Positions 47,127 through 57,072 of a DNA stretch of 64,000 bases are shown here, piece after piece. A program made the translations under genes and the position numbers. How positions within the stretch are numbered: the stretch's first letter is position 1; each line of letters begins with the position of its first letter. The notes beneath the pieces were generated by a model, which searched no databases, was not told where the DNA came from, and saw only the letters and a program-made list of their open reading frames with translations. The stretch is from Methanocaldococcus fervens AG86. Lineage in GTDB: Archaea > AGJL01 > Methanococci > Methanococcales > Methanocaldococcaceae. Where the stretch lies: the NCBI RefSeq assembly GCF_000023985.1, contig NC_013156.1:1104363-1168362 (forward strand), in the 5' to 3' direction.

Positions 47127-48755
47127 TTAAAATTCATCACCTCCCATGTCCCCTCCTTCTCCTCCTTTCTCATCTCCCTTAACTTTCTCAGCAGCTATGA
47201 CGTCATCAATTCTTAAGAGCATGACTGATGCTTCTGTAGCTGAGTCAATTGCTTGTGTTTTAACTTTCAATGGTTCAACAACTCCTTTTTCTAACATGTT
47301 GACAACTTCTCCTTCGAAGACGTCTAATCCACAAACTTCTCCGCCTTCTTTCTCGTGAGCAGCTCTTAACTTAACGAGCATGTCAATTGGGTCTAATCCT
47401 GAGTTCTCAGCTAATGTTCTTGGAATGACTTCTAATGCATCAGCGAATGCTCTAACTGCTAACTGCTCTCTTCCAGCAACTGTTTCAGCGAATTTTCTTA
47501 ATCTCTTAGCTAATTCTATTTCAGTAGCTCCCCCACCAGCAACAATCTTACCTTCTTCTAATGCACACTTAACAACTCCAATTGCATCATCAATTGCTCT
47601 TGCAACTTCTTCAACAACGTGCTCTGTTGAACCTCTTGCTAAGATTGTTACTGCCTTTGGATGCTTGCACTGTTCGACGAATATCATTGCATCTCCAGCA
47701 ACTTTTCTCTCTTCAACTAATCCTGCCTCTCCTAAGTCTTCTGGTGTTAAGTCGTCAATGTTTGTGATGATTTTTGCTCCTGTTGCCTTAGCTAATTTCT
47801 CCATGTCTGATTTCTTAACTCTTCTTACTGCTAAGATTCCTTTCTTAGCTAAGTAGTGCTGAGCTAAGTCATCAATTCCTTTTTGGCAGAATACAACGTT
47901 AGCTCCTGTGGCAGCTATCTTCTCAACCATATCTTTAATCATTTTTTCTTCTTGCTCAATGAACTCCATTAACTTAGTTGGGTCAGTAATTCTTATTTCT
48001 GCATCAGTTTCAGTTTCTTTAACTTCAATTGGGCAGTTTAATAATGCAATTTTAGCATTTTCAACTTTCTTTGGCATTTGTGGGTTGACTCTCTCCTTGT
48101 CTACAACAACCCCTCTAATTAAGGTTGTTTCTTCAATTGGAGCTCCTTCCTTCTTCTCAACTTTAATTAAGTCCTTATCAACTTTTCCAGTTTCTTCATC
48201 GACAACAGCTCTAACTGCCTCAACAACAATTTCAGCTAACTGTTCTCTTGCTTTCTCTGCTCCTTTACCGGTAATTGATGTCATTGCAATTTTCTTTAAC
48301 ATTTCTGTATTTTCTGGTTTAATTTCTTTAGCTATTGTTTTTAATTCTTCAATTGCCTTGTTTCTTGCTAATTCGTAACCGTTAATTATAACTGATGGGT
48401 GGATGTTTTGATCTAACAACTCTTCAGCTTTTCTTAACAACTCTCCAGCAATAACTACTGCTGTTGTTGTACCGTCCCCAACTTCTTTCTCTTGAGTTTT
48501 AGCAACTTCTATTAACATCTTAGCAGCGGGATGCTCAACACTCATTTCTTTTAATATTGTAACCCCATCGTTTGTAACAACAATGTCTCCTAATTCATCA
48601 ACTAACATTTTGTCCATTCCTTTTGGACCTAATGTTGTTCTGACTGTCTCAGCGATAATTCTACCTGCTAAGATGTTCATTCTTTGAGCATCTCTTCCAA
48701 CGTATCTCTTAACATTTTGTGGTAAGACTACTATTGGTGTACCTGCCATTGCCAT
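47127..48755 (-). CDS. thsA: Thermosome subunit (group II chaperonin)
   Basis: A 542-residue chaperonin. Landmarks are [18 protein letters not shown], the ATPase motif [34 protein letters not shown] and the Gly/Met-rich end [12 protein letters not shown]. The start is the ATG of MAMAGTPIV at 48755, preceded by GAGGTGATTAGA. A strong promoter is upstream. Only one subunit gene is present, as in M. jannaschii, so a homo-oligomeric ring is expected. Confidence 0.97.
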   Translation of the reverse strand: MAMAGTPIVVLPQNVKRYVGRDAQRMNILAGRIIAETVRTTLGPKGMDKMLVDELGDIVVTNDGVTILKEMSVEHPAAKMLIEVAKTQEKEVGDGTTTAVVIAGELLRKAEELLDQNIHPSVIINGYELARNKAIEELKTIAKEIKPENTEMLKKIAMTSITGKGAEKAREQLAEIVVEAVRAVVDEETGKVDKDLIKVEKKEGAPIEETTLIRGVVVDKERVNPQMPKKVENAKIALLNCPIEVKETETDAEIRITDPTKLMEFIEQEEKMIKDMVEKIAATGANVVFCQKGIDDLAQHYLAKKGILAVRRVKKSDMEKLAKATGAKIITNIDDLTPEDLGEAGLVEERKVAGDAMIFVEQCKHPKAVTILARGSTEHVVEEVARAIDDAIGVVKCALEEGKIVAGGGATEIELAKRLRKFAETVAGREQLAVRAFADALEVIPRTLAENSGLDPIDMLVKLRAAHEKEGGEVCGLDVFEGEVVNMLEKGVVEPLKVKTQAIDSATEASVMLLRIDDVIAAEKVKGDEKGGEGGDMGGDEF

Positions 48756-48808
48756 TCTAATCACCTCGGGTTGTTACCTTATTCGGTATGTATATGTTAA
48801 TGGAATTC

Positions 48809-48824
48809 TATATAAACTTTTTGG
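48809..48824 (-). promoter_or_regulatory. Thermosome promoter (BRE-TATA)
   Basis: Read on the minus strand, a BRE-like CCAAAAAG is directly followed by TTTATATA. Transcription should begin about 25 bases downstream, near 48785, leaving a leader of about 30 bases. The strength of both elements fits a highly expressed chaperonin gene. Confidence 0.7.
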
Positions 48825-48969
48825 TTTTGTGCAGGGTTAATTCAACAGCAATATAAGCGAATATAAAAATATTTTTGAGATTAAATAAATATCTCGCAAA
48901 CAAAGATTTATAAGATATGGGCACATTTAATTAACAAAATAATTTAACAAATTTGTAAGGATGATAGTG

Positions 48970-50211
48970 ATGTTTCAAAAACCGAGAGGGACGAGGGATT
49001 TTTTACCAGAAGAGATGAAGAAAAGGAGGTTTATTGAAAATAAGTTGAGAGAAGTTTTTGAAAGATATGGGTATAAGGAGATATTAACACCAACCTTTGA
49101 AAGCTTTGAATTAATAGCTAAAAAAACAGGAGAAGAAATTAGAAAGCAGTTGTATGTCTTTAAAGATCATGGCGGGAGAGAGATGGCTTTAAGGCCTGAA
49201 ATGACATCCCCAGTAGTTAGATTCTATTTAAACGAATTGAAGAATTTACAGAAGCCGTTGAGATTGTATTATTTTGCCAACTGCTTTAGGTATGAAAGAC
49301 CTCAGGCAGGGAGATTTAGGGAGTTTTGGCAGATGGGTTGTGAGTTAATAGGATGTGAAAACCCAATAGCGGATGCTGAGGTATTAAACTTAGCAATGGA
49401 TGGTCTAATAAATATTAATTTAGATTTTGACGTCCATATAGGTCATTTGGGAGTTTTAAAAGGTGTTTTAGAGAAATTTAATGTTAGTGAGGAAGAGGAG
49501 GTTAAAATAAGAAGGTTAATAGATAAAGAGGATTACGATAATTTGGAAGCTTATTTAACTCAAATATTGGGAGAGGAAAAAAAGGAGTTAATATTTGAAA
49601 TATTAAAGTTTAAAGGAGGTAGGGAAGTTTTGGATGAGTTAAGAGAGATATTAAAGGACTTTCCAAAATCAATAGAGGCAATAAATAATTTAGAGGAAAT
49701 TTTGGAGTTTGTTATTCATGACAAATATACAATAAATCTTGGAATTGCGAGGGGTTTAGATTACTACACGGGAATGGTATTTGAGATATATGGGAAAAAA
49801 GGAGCTAAGCAAATATGCGGTGGAGGAAGATATGATAACTTAATTGAGACATTTGGAGGAGAGCCCACACCAGCTGTAGGTTTTGCTTACGGGTTTGATA
49901 GAATTATGATGAATATCGACGATTTAGAGATTGAGGAAGAAACCATCTTAGTTATTCCAGTAAAAAAAGATAAGGAATTGATTAAAAAATCATTAATTAT
50001 AGCTGATAAGTTAAGAAAATCTGGAAAAATTGTAGAATTTGAAATTATGGGTAGGAAGTTAAGAAAAGCTTTAGATTATGCAAATTCAAGAGGATTTAAG
50101 AAGGTAATTATTGTTGGAGAGAAGGAGCTTAATGAAGGAAAGGTAACTTTAAAGGATATGATTACAGGTGAGCAGAGATTGGTTAAAATAGATGAGTTGG
50201 CAAACCTCTAA
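48970..50211 (+). CDS. hisS: Histidyl-tRNA synthetase
   Basis: A 413-residue class II synthetase. Motif 1 region [15 protein letters not shown], motif 2 [16 protein letters not shown], the His-specific loops [15 protein letters not shown] and [14 protein letters not shown], and the anticodon domain ([15 protein letters not shown]) are all present. The start is the ATG of MFQKPRG at 48970; an upstream in-frame ATG at 48961 overlaps the binding site. TATA-like ATTTATAAG lies about 60 bases upstream. Confidence 0.96.
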   Translation: MFQKPRGTRDFLPEEMKKRRFIENKLREVFERYGYKEILTPTFESFELIAKKTGEEIRKQLYVFKDHGGREMALRPEMTSPVVRFYLNELKNLQKPLRLYYFANCFRYERPQAGRFREFWQMGCELIGCENPIADAEVLNLAMDGLININLDFDVHIGHLGVLKGVLEKFNVSEEEEVKIRRLIDKEDYDNLEAYLTQILGEEKKELIFEILKFKGGREVLDELREILKDFPKSIEAINNLEEILEFVIHDKYTINLGIARGLDYYTGMVFEIYGKKGAKQICGGGRYDNLIETFGGEPTPAVGFAYGFDRIMMNIDDLEIEEETILVIPVKKDKELIKKSLIIADKLRKSGKIVEFEIMGRKLRKALDYANSRGFKKVIIVGEKELNEGKVTLKDMITGEQRLVKIDELANL

Positions 50212-50241
50212 TTAAATTTATAATTTTTTCTCGGGATTTTT

Positions 50242-51108
50242 ATGGTGAAGATAACAATCTTATCCCCAGAAGGAAAGAGTTGCAGTGTATGGAGCTTAAA
50301 ACATGAGATTGAAAAATTAGGGGCTGAGTGCGATATATTTTTACTATCAAATCCAGAAACATTAATGACTCATGATTTCAAATTAGATACGGATTTAATT
50401 CATTCAAGATGTGGTATAGGGGATTATTTTGATAGACTAACGCTCTACTCTTGGCAGTTTATAAATGCATTGGAGATTGAGGGCTTTAAATTTGTTAATC
50501 CAATTAAAACTCTCTACCTCACATCAGACAAATTTAAATGTATAAAATTACTTACAAAAAATAAAATAAATGTCCCAAAAACAGCTTTAATTAGGGATTA
50601 TGAGGATGCAGTCAAATTTATTGAAAAATACAATCTAAGTTTTCCAGTGGTTGTGAAAAATTCTTTCTCAAAGTGTGGTTTAAAGGTGTTTATGGCAAAA
50701 AATCATGATGAATTAAAGGAACTTACAAAAAATGCTATCTGGGAAGGGAAGCTAATTCAAGAATTCGTTGATTTTAAAGAGAATGGCTTATATAAGGATA
50801 TGAGAATATTGGTTGTTGATGGAGAAGTTGTAGGGGGATATAGGAGAGTTAGTAAAGATTTTAGGACAAACCTTTATTTAGGAAATGCCGTTGAAAAATT
50901 AAATATAGATGAGGAGCTTAAGGAGCTTGCTTTAAAATGTGCTGAGTTATCTAACGCTATAATATTAGGCGTAGATATACTACCAACAAAAGACAACTAT
51001 TACGTTATAGAGCTCAACTCCTCTCCAGGAACTAAAGGTTTTAGAAGTATAGGAATAAATGCAGATAAAAAGATAGCCGAAGCTTTAGTCAAATATGCAA
51101 AATCCTAA
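50242..51108 (+). CDS. cofF: Coenzyme gamma-F420-2:alpha-L-glutamate ligase
   Basis: A 288-residue RimK-type ATP-grasp ligase. The ATP-grasp core shows FPVVVKNSFSKCGLKVFMA, KLIQEFVDF, RILVVDGEVVGGYRR and the metal-binding YVIELNSSPGTKGFRSIG. CofF caps coenzyme F420-2 with an alpha-linked glutamate (MJ1001, from memory). The start is the ATG at 50242, 30 bases after hisS. A ribosomal S6 or other peptide ligase is the alternative within the RimK family. Confidence 0.85.
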   Translation: MVKITILSPEGKSCSVWSLKHEIEKLGAECDIFLLSNPETLMTHDFKLDTDLIHSRCGIGDYFDRLTLYSWQFINALEIEGFKFVNPIKTLYLTSDKFKCIKLLTKNKINVPKTALIRDYEDAVKFIEKYNLSFPVVVKNSFSKCGLKVFMAKNHDELKELTKNAIWEGKLIQEFVDFKENGLYKDMRILVVDGEVVGGYRRVSKDFRTNLYLGNAVEKLNIDEELKELALKCAELSNAIILGVDILPTKDNYYVIELNSSPGTKGFRSIGINADKKIAEALVKYAKS

Positions 51109-51112
51109 TAAG

Positions 51113-51350
51113 AGACATTATGTGGACCTAAGTCCTCTTTATCATAGGGATTCTTTAATTAAGAGGCATATGAAGGGCTGAAAGCCCTTCCTCAGCATAG
51201 GGCTTTGCCCTATTGTATACTCAGAGCGGGCTTCACTACGTTCAGCCCCACTGTAATCTAAGAGGTATTATGAGGGGCTTTTAGCCCCTCCTTAATGCAT
51301 CCATTTTGATGAAACTTTTTCTAAAAGTTTCTTCTAAAAGATTCATGGTG
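51113..51350. repeat. Hairpin-rich intergenic repeat, copy B
   Basis: No gene is present between cofF and dacZ. The stretch holds a chain of hairpins: AAGGGCTGAAAGCCCTT (51173-51189), ATAGGGCTTTGCCCTAT (51197-51213), GGGCT...AGCCC around 51228-51248, and GAGGGGCTTTTAGCCCCTC (51272-51290). Two similar shoulders (TTAAGAGGCATATGA and CTAAGAGGTATTATGA) precede hairpins, and the last is followed by AATGCATCCATTTTGAT, as in copy A. The shoulders are conserved while the hairpin sequence varies. Its last part (AACTTTTTCTAAAAGTT) forms a further hairpin just before dacZ. Confidence 0.7.
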
Positions 51351-51355
51351 AGTTA

Positions 51356-52291
51356 ATGGTTGCCAAGCATATAATAAAGCATGGGCTCGAATTGGCTTAT
51401 GACATTAAGGCAGATGCATTTATGATATTTACTGAAACTGGAAAATCTTATGAGCTTTTAAAACCATTATTGAAAAAGGATAACAATTTAAAAAAATTGA
51501 AAATACTCGATAAAGTCGATAAAGTGATACACAAGGATATAAAAATAATTGTTGCCACCCCAAACGAAACAACGTATAAAAAAATTAGCCATGAAGGTGA
51601 AATAAACATCTACCCTTTATTTATCAAGCATAGGGAAGATAATAGGTGTATGATAATAAGTAGTGGTATTGTTCACGCCCTTAAGAGGGATATATTAAAG
51701 GAAAACCATAGGATTGTTGCAGTGGTTGGAGAACCAAAAGTTCCTGGAAAATTAGATACAATAATGGTTGTTAATGTAAAAGACCATGTGAAAGAATTAA
51801 CCTTATATAAACTCTTTGAAACATTAGATGAAAAACAGAGGAAAACATTGAAAGAAGTTTTGAAATTAGCAATGGAAATTGGAAGAGAGGGGAGAGAAGG
51901 AAAGGGAGTGGGAACGATATTTGTTATTGGAGATACGTTAAATGTTATGAACATGTCAAAACCTTTAATATTAAACCCATTTGCTGGACATAACGCAAGT
52001 ATATTTGATGAAAACGTAAAAGGAACTATAAAAGAGCTTTCATCAATAGATGGGGCATTTATAATTACAGATGATGGAAAAGTTGTTTCTGCAGGTAGAT
52101 TTTTGGAGACAAAAGGAGAGATTGAAATACCAAAAGGTTTGGGAGCGAGACATGTTGCTGCTGCAGGAATAACAAAAAATACAAATGCAATAGCTGTAAC
52201 TGTATCTCAAAGTGGTGGGATAGTTAGAATATTTAAAGATGGAAAGATTGTTTTTGAAACAGATCCAAGAGCAAATATAGTGATTGTTTAA
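51356..52291 (+). CDS. dacZ: Diadenylate cyclase DacZ (c-di-AMP synthase)
   Basis: A 311-residue protein. The C-terminal half is a DisA_N/DAC domain with the catalytic DGA motif in SSIDGAFIITDDG and the RH motif in GLGARHVAAAGIT, both intact. The N-terminal 130 residues form an archaeal-specific alpha/beta domain resembling pyruvate kinase C-terminal folds. It makes c-di-AMP from two ATP; archaeal DacZ controls osmotic balance. The start at 51356 has GGTGAGTTA. The homoaconitase gene follows after 9 bases, hence co-transcription. Confidence 0.92.
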   Translation: MVAKHIIKHGLELAYDIKADAFMIFTETGKSYELLKPLLKKDNNLKKLKILDKVDKVIHKDIKIIVATPNETTYKKISHEGEINIYPLFIKHREDNRCMIISSGIVHALKRDILKENHRIVAVVGEPKVPGKLDTIMVVNVKDHVKELTLYKLFETLDEKQRKTLKEVLKLAMEIGREGREGKGVGTIFVIGDTLNVMNMSKPLILNPFAGHNASIFDENVKGTIKELSSIDGAFIITDDGKVVSAGRFLETKGEIEIPKGLGARHVAAAGITKNTNAIAVTVSQSGGIVRIFKDGKIVFETDPRANIVIV

Positions 52292-52300
52292 GGTGATAGA

Positions 52301-53563
52301 TTGACATTAATAGAGGAGATATTATCAAAAAAAGTAGGATATGAGGTTTGTGCAGGAGATAGTATTGAGGTTAAAGTAGATTTAGCCATGACACACGATG
52401 GAACAACACCTTTAACCTACAAAGCTTTAAAAGAAATGGGAGATGGGGTTTGGGATAATGAAAAAATTGTTATTGCCTTTGACCATAATGTTCCAGCAAA
52501 TACTGTTAAAGCCGCTGAAATGCAAAAATTAGTTTTAGAATTTGTTAAAAGATTTAACATCAAACATTTCCATAAAGGTGGAGAAGGAATTTGCCATCAA
52601 ATATTGGCTGAAAACTATGTTTTACCAAACATGTTTGTAGCTGGAGGGGATAGCCACACATGTACACATGGAGCTTTTGGAGCTTTTGCAACTGGCTTTG
52701 GGGCAACTGACATGGCTTACATTTATGCAACAGGAGAGGCGTGGATTAAAGTCCCTAAAACAATTAGAGTTGACATTGTTGGGAAAAATGAAAATATCTC
52801 TGCCAAAGACATTGTTTTGAGAGTTTGTAAAGAGATTGGAAGGAGAGGAGCTACCTATATGGCTATTGAATACGGTGGAGAAGTTGTTAAGAGGATGAAT
52901 ATGGATGGAAGATTAACGTTGTGTAATATGGCAATAGAGATGGGAGGGAAAACTGGAGTTATAGAGGCTGATGAAATAACCTATAACTACTTAAAAAATG
53001 AAAGAGGGCTTTCAGATGAAAAAATTGCTGAACTAAAAAAAGAAAGAATAACGGTAAATAAGGATGAAGCAAACTATTATAGGGAGATAGAGATTGACAT
53101 AACAGATATGGAGGAGCAAGTGGCTGTTCCTCATCACCCAGACAATGTAAAACCAGTTAGTGAAGTTGAAGGAACTGAAATAAATCAGGTTTTTATTGGA
53201 AGCTGTACAAATGGAAGGTTGAGTGATTTAAGGGAAGCAGCTAAATATCTAAAAGGGGGAAAAGTTCATAAAGATGTTAAATTAATAGTTATCCCAGCGT
53301 CAAAAAAGGTATTTTTGCAAGCGTTAAGAGAGGGGTTGATTGAGACATTTATCAAAGCTGGGGCTATGATTTGCACGCCTGGATGTGGCCCCTGCTTAGG
53401 AGCTCATCAAGGAGTTTTAGCTGAAGGGGAGGTTTGTTTATCAACTACAAATAGAAACTTTAGGGGAAGAATGGGGCATATAAACAGTTATATTTATTTA
53501 GCTTCACCAAAAGTTGCTGCAATAAGTGCAGTTAAAGGATACATAACAAATAAATTAGATTAA
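52301..53563 (+). CDS. hacA: Methanogen homoaconitase large subunit
   Basis: A 420-residue aconitase-type subunit that takes part in 2-oxosuberate synthesis for coenzyme B. The 4Fe-4S cluster cysteines are in FIGSCTNGRL and ICTPGCGPCLGAHQG; AGGDSHTCTHGAFGAF is also diagnostic. The start is TTG at 52301, supported by AGGTGATAGA and the absence of any other start. A leucine-pathway isopropylmalate isomerase (LeuC) is very similar; the MJ1003 match from memory favours HacA. The small subunit is not in the window. Confidence 0.88.
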   Translation: MTLIEEILSKKVGYEVCAGDSIEVKVDLAMTHDGTTPLTYKALKEMGDGVWDNEKIVIAFDHNVPANTVKAAEMQKLVLEFVKRFNIKHFHKGGEGICHQILAENYVLPNMFVAGGDSHTCTHGAFGAFATGFGATDMAYIYATGEAWIKVPKTIRVDIVGKNENISAKDIVLRVCKEIGRRGATYMAIEYGGEVVKRMNMDGRLTLCNMAIEMGGKTGVIEADEITYNYLKNERGLSDEKIAELKKERITVNKDEANYYREIEIDITDMEEQVAVPHHPDNVKPVSEVEGTEINQVFIGSCTNGRLSDLREAAKYLKGGKVHKDVKLIVIPASKKVFLQALREGLIETFIKAGAMICTPGCGPCLGAHQGVLAEGEVCLSTTNRNFRGRMGHINSYIYLASPKVAAISAVKGYITNKLD

Positions 53564-53608
53564 GTGCATAGATAATTAATGCAAATTAAAAAATTTTTTT
53601 GGGATACT

Positions 53609-54256
53609 ATGAAAGTAAGAGATTTAATGGACAAGAATTTTGCTAAAATATATTTAGATGAAACTGTTGAAGATGCAATAAATCTATTAAAAAAGAAGAA
53701 AAGATACTCAGCACCAATTGTTGATAAAGAAGATAAGTTAGTTGGTTGGATAACCGCTTTAGAGTTGTTGGGGATTTCAGAAAAGGATTTCAAAAAGCCA
53801 ATAACTGAGTTTATGAGACCTGTTGATGAGGTTATTACCGTATATGAAGATGATGAGGCAAGAGATGTTGTTTTAAAATTCGTTAAGTATAAGGTAGTGA
53901 GCATTCCAGTTTTAACAAGGGATGGTAGAGTTATTGGAATGGTTAGAAACTGCGATGTTGTCAAAACATTAGCTAAGCTTTATGAAATCCCAGTGTATAA
54001 GATATTTAAGGAATTGCAAAGCCATATTGGGGATATAACTTGGGAAGAGTTAATGGAAGCAGCTGCAGTAGTAACAAAGAGGATGACTGGAGAAGATATA
54101 ACTCCAAAGGAATACGAAGATAGGATTAAAAAAACAACATTTGGAAAGGCGATATGGGCTTGTGGTGGATTAGAGAACTTCTTTGCTGGGTTAATTGAAA
54201 TAGGAATGGTAGCTTTGGCAAGAAAATTAGCAAAAAGAAGGAAGGGGGTCGAATGA
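53609..54256 (+). CDS. Two-CBS-domain protein with C-terminal extension
   Basis: A 215-residue protein. Two CBS motifs, MKVRDLMDKNFAKIYLDE and EFMRPVDEVITVYEDDE, are followed by about 90 residues of a distinct domain (HIGDITWEELMEAAAVVTKRM, TTFGKAIWACGGLENFF) seen in methanogen homologues. I place the start at the ATG 53609, where the CBS motif begins; an in-frame ATG at 53579 adds ten residues. CBS pairs bind adenosine ligands. It overlaps the next gene by 4 bases. The role is not known. Confidence 0.82.
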   Translation: MKVRDLMDKNFAKIYLDETVEDAINLLKKKKRYSAPIVDKEDKLVGWITALELLGISEKDFKKPITEFMRPVDEVITVYEDDEARDVVLKFVKYKVVSIPVLTRDGRVIGMVRNCDVVKTLAKLYEIPVYKIFKELQSHIGDITWEELMEAAAVVTKRMTGEDITPKEYEDRIKKTTFGKAIWACGGLENFFAGLIEIGMVALARKLAKRRKGVE

Positions 54257-54657
54257 AAATAGAAGAGGAGATAAAAAATATAATAGAAAGGAAAGATTAT
54301 GATTTCTGGAAATTTTTAAAAAAGGCTTATGAACATAATGTAAAATTGGATATTGGACACTTTATTCTTTTGAATATTCTTATTGGTGTTAATGATTTAT
54401 ACAATAAACTATCTACGAAGTTCGGAGAAGAAGAAGCAAGAAAAATATTGGAAAAAAATAAAATATTTGCCAAAAACTCTGATTTTATATCTGGAGAGTT
54501 TCTAAAAGATTACATTGATAGGAAGAGTAGAGTGGCTGTTCATAATAGGATAAAAGATTTAAAAACTCTTGGATTCAAAATAGAAAGCAAATCAGGACCA
54601 TTTGGGGGTTATAAAATAGTTGGATATCCAAAATGGTTTTTAGAAGATGAAGAATAA
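54253..54657 (+). CDS. Hypothetical protein with winged-helix-like C terminus
   Basis: A 134-residue protein starting within the stop region of the CBS gene (ATGA overlap). The last 50 residues, SRVAVHNRIKDLKTLGFKIE followed by SGPFGGYKIVGYP, look like a winged helix in which a glycine-rich wing follows the recognition helix. The first part is helical. Coupling with the CBS protein suggests a sensor-effector pair. The specific target is unknown. Confidence 0.65.
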   Translation: MKIEEEIKNIIERKDYDFWKFLKKAYEHNVKLDIGHFILLNILIGVNDLYNKLSTKFGEEEARKILEKNKIFAKNSDFISGEFLKDYIDRKSRVAVHNRIKDLKTLGFKIESKSGPFGGYKIVGYPKWFLEDEE

Positions 54658-54721
54658 AAAAACTTTTTATTTTTTTATTTTTTAAAGTTTTAAAAAAGAA
54701 AAGAAAAAAGAATTTTTAGCC

Positions 54722-55183
54722 TTATGCTTGCTCGACCAATAATCTTGCTGTTTCTGGTGTGTATCTCCAATCTGATGGTAAGACTCCTCTTGACTTGTAG
54801 TATTTAACCAATCTTCTAATCTTTGATTCAATTAACTGTAAACCTCTTTTTGAATGTAAGTCTTTTGGATGCTGTTCTAAGTGTTTTCTTAAATTAACAG
54901 CTCTTCTCATTAAGTTCAATAAATCTTCTGGAACTTTTGGGTACAAGCCATGTTCTTTCATTATTTTGCTGATTTTTTTACCAGTAATTAATTTGACATC
55001 TGGAATTCCGTAAGTATCTCTTAATATTAAACCAATCTGTGCTGACTGGTAACCTTTCTTAGCTAACTCTACTACTAACTCCTCTACTTGCTCCGGTGTG
55101 TATTGGACCCATTCAGGAACTTCTTTCCTGACGGGTCTCTTTGAACCGGAGCGACCTCTTTTTCTTGCGTGCATTCTTGCCAT
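54722..55183 (-). CDS. rps15: 30S ribosomal protein S15
   Basis: A 153-residue archaeal S15 (S13e) protein. It has the basic N-terminal extension [35 protein letters not shown], and the conserved S15 core DPKDL-like segment [19 protein letters not shown] followed by [14 protein letters not shown]. It binds helix 22 of 16S rRNA. The start is the ATG at 55183 with GGGTGATAAA upstream; an upstream in-frame ATG has no site. Confidence 0.96.
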   Translation of the reverse strand: MARMHARKRGRSGSKRPVRKEVPEWVQYTPEQVEELVVELAKKGYQSAQIGLILRDTYGIPDVKLITGKKISKIMKEHGLYPKVPEDLLNLMRRAVNLRKHLEQHPKDLHSKRGLQLIESKIRRLVKYYKSRGVLPSDWRYTPETARLLVEQA

Positions 55184-55348
55184 TTTATCACCCGATGGTC
55201 GCCAGTCCAAAGAGACCTGGCTTGTTTTCAATTTAATTTGTCAATTTATTTTTATACATGGTAATCTTTTTATTGTATAAGCTATTAAAATATATCCGCT
55301 TTTAATGAACATTCATTAAAGGAGTATTTATAATTTTTGGTGAGTATC

Positions 55349-56092
55349 ATGTTATTGAAAATAGAGGATTTGCATGTTCATAGGGGGAACAGAGAGATTT
55401 TAAAAGGCGTAAATTTAGAGGTAAATGAAAATGAGATTCATGCCATCATAGGGCCAAATGGAGCGGGAAAATCAACTTTAGCTTATACATTAATGGGAGT
55501 TTCAGGATATAAGCCAACTAAGGGTAGGATAATATTTAAAGGTGTAGACATAACAGATAAAAGCATCACTGAGAGAGCGAGAATGGGAATGACTTTGGCT
55601 TGGCAGGAACCTGCAAGATTTGAAGGAATTAAAGTTAAAAACTATTTAATGCTTGGGATGAATGAAAAATATAGAAAAGATAAGGAAACGGCAGAGGAAA
55701 AGATTAGGGAAGCTTTAAAATTGGTAAATTTAGACCCAGATAAGTACTTGGATAGGTATGTTGATGAAACACTAAGTGGAGGAGAGAGAAAGAGGATAGA
55801 GTTGGCTTCAATTGTATGTATGGAGCCAGATTTGGCAATATTGGATGAGCCAGATAGCGGGATAGATATTGTGTCATTTGATGAGATTAAGAGAGTTTTT
55901 GACTATTTAAAAGAAAGAGGATGTTCTTTATTGGTTGTTACACATAGAGAGGAGTTAGCTGAACATGCTGATAGAGCCTCTTTAATCTGTGCTGGAGAGG
56001 TCGTAAAGAGTGGGGATCCAAGAGAAGTTGGAGAGTTCTACAAGAAAAAATGTGGAAAATGCTATAAAAAAGTCCCTGAAGAAATGGAATAA
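55349..56092 (+). CDS. sufC: Fe-S cluster assembly ATPase SufC
   Basis: A 247-residue ABC-type ATPase. Walker A is IIGPNGAGKSTLAY, the ABC signature is ETLSGGERKRIELAS, and Walker B is LAILDEPDSGIDI. As in other archaea it pairs with one SufB-like scaffold to build Fe-S clusters. The start is the ATG at 55349 (GGTGAGTATC). The divergent rps15 promoter lies between. sufB follows after about 30 bases. Confidence 0.94.
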   Translation: MLLKIEDLHVHRGNREILKGVNLEVNENEIHAIIGPNGAGKSTLAYTLMGVSGYKPTKGRIIFKGVDITDKSITERARMGMTLAWQEPARFEGIKVKNYLMLGMNEKYRKDKETAEEKIREALKLVNLDPDKYLDRYVDETLSGGERKRIELASIVCMEPDLAILDEPDSGIDIVSFDEIKRVFDYLKERGCSLLVVTHREELAEHADRASLICAGEVVKSGDPREVGEFYKKKCGKCYKKVPEEME

Positions 56093-56121
56093 TATAAAAT
56101 AAACAAATTATGAGTGAGATT

Positions 56122-57072
56122 ATGAGCATTAAAGAAGAATTAATGGAAATAATTGAGGCAATAAAATACACGTCTGAAAAACCTGAAGAGATTGTGCATG
56201 GAAAAGGTCCAAGAATGATAGTTAAGGAGAGCAAAATTGTTGATGTGAAGGGGGATGAAGGCATTATATTGGATGGAAAAGAAGAAGATGGAAAAATAAA
56301 GGCAAAAATTGTTGTTAAAAAAGGGTACAAATTTGAATATCCAATTCACATGTGTTTTGGGATAACTGAAGAGAATATCTCCCAAATTATAGATGTTGAG
56401 ATCATCTTAGAGGAGGATAGTTCAATCACTTTAATGTCTCACTGTTCTTTCCCGAAGGGTAAGGGAATTAAGCATATAATGAACGGTATCATAAAAATAG
56501 GAAAGAATGCAAAGTTTTCTTACAATGAATTCCACTATCATGGTATGGATGGAGATATATTGGTTAAACCAACGGTAAAAGTTGAAGTTGAAGAAGGAGG
56601 AGTTTATATATCAAACTTTACATTGACAAAAGGGAGAATTGGAAAATTGGATATAGATCAGGAGATTGTTGCTAAAAAAGATGCGATAATTGATATAACG
56701 ACAAGAACTTATGCTATAAAAGAAGATGTTGTTAATATAAATGAAGTAGTTAAATTGAATGGAGAAAGTGCTAAATGTATTATGAAGAGTAGAGGAGCTG
56801 CGATGGATAACTCCAAAGTGACATTAAACTTAAAAATTGAAGGAAACGCTCCATACAGCAAAGGGCATATTGACTGTGCTGAAATTGTTAAAGGAAATGC
56901 TGAAGTTGAATCTATACCGATAGTTGTTGTTAGAGATGACAGGGCGAGAATAACTCACGAAGCTGCTATTGGAAGTGTTGATAAAAAGCAGTTAGAAACT
57001 CTGATGGCTAAAGGGTTGGACGAGGATGAAGCAACCGAGATAATTGTTAAAGGAATGATAGGGGAAATTTAA
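56122..57072 (+). CDS. sufB: Fe-S cluster assembly scaffold SufB/SufD
   Basis: A 316-residue SufBD-family protein, shorter than bacterial SufB (about 480) and typical of archaea. The right-handed beta-helix core includes MSHCSFPKGKGIKHIMNG, NEFHYHGMDGDILVKP and the conserved C-terminal HEAAIGSVDKKQLETLMA. The start is the ATG of MSIKEELME at 56122, preceded by GTGAGATT. Its stop overlaps the start of the P-type ATPase gene as TAATG, so that gene belongs to the suf transcript. Confidence 0.92.
   Translation: MSIKEELMEIIEAIKYTSEKPEEIVHGKGPRMIVKESKIVDVKGDEGIILDGKEEDGKIKAKIVVKKGYKFEYPIHMCFGITEENISQIIDVEIILEEDSSITLMSHCSFPKGKGIKHIMNGIIKIGKNAKFSYNEFHYHGMDGDILVKPTVKVEVEEGGVYISNFTLTKGRIGKLDIDQEIVAKKDAIIDITTRTYAIKEDVVNINEVVKLNGESAKCIMKSRGAAMDNSKVTLNLKIEGNAPYSKGHIDCAEIVKGNAEVESIPIVVVRDDRARITHEAAIGSVDKKQLETLMAKGLDEDEATEIIVKGMIGEI

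Noticed and set aside
47380-48378. Two open frames antisense to the thermosome gene
   Set aside because: Composition (Ser, Ala, Leu, Asn) is a mirror of the conserved chaperonin gene; no start signals.
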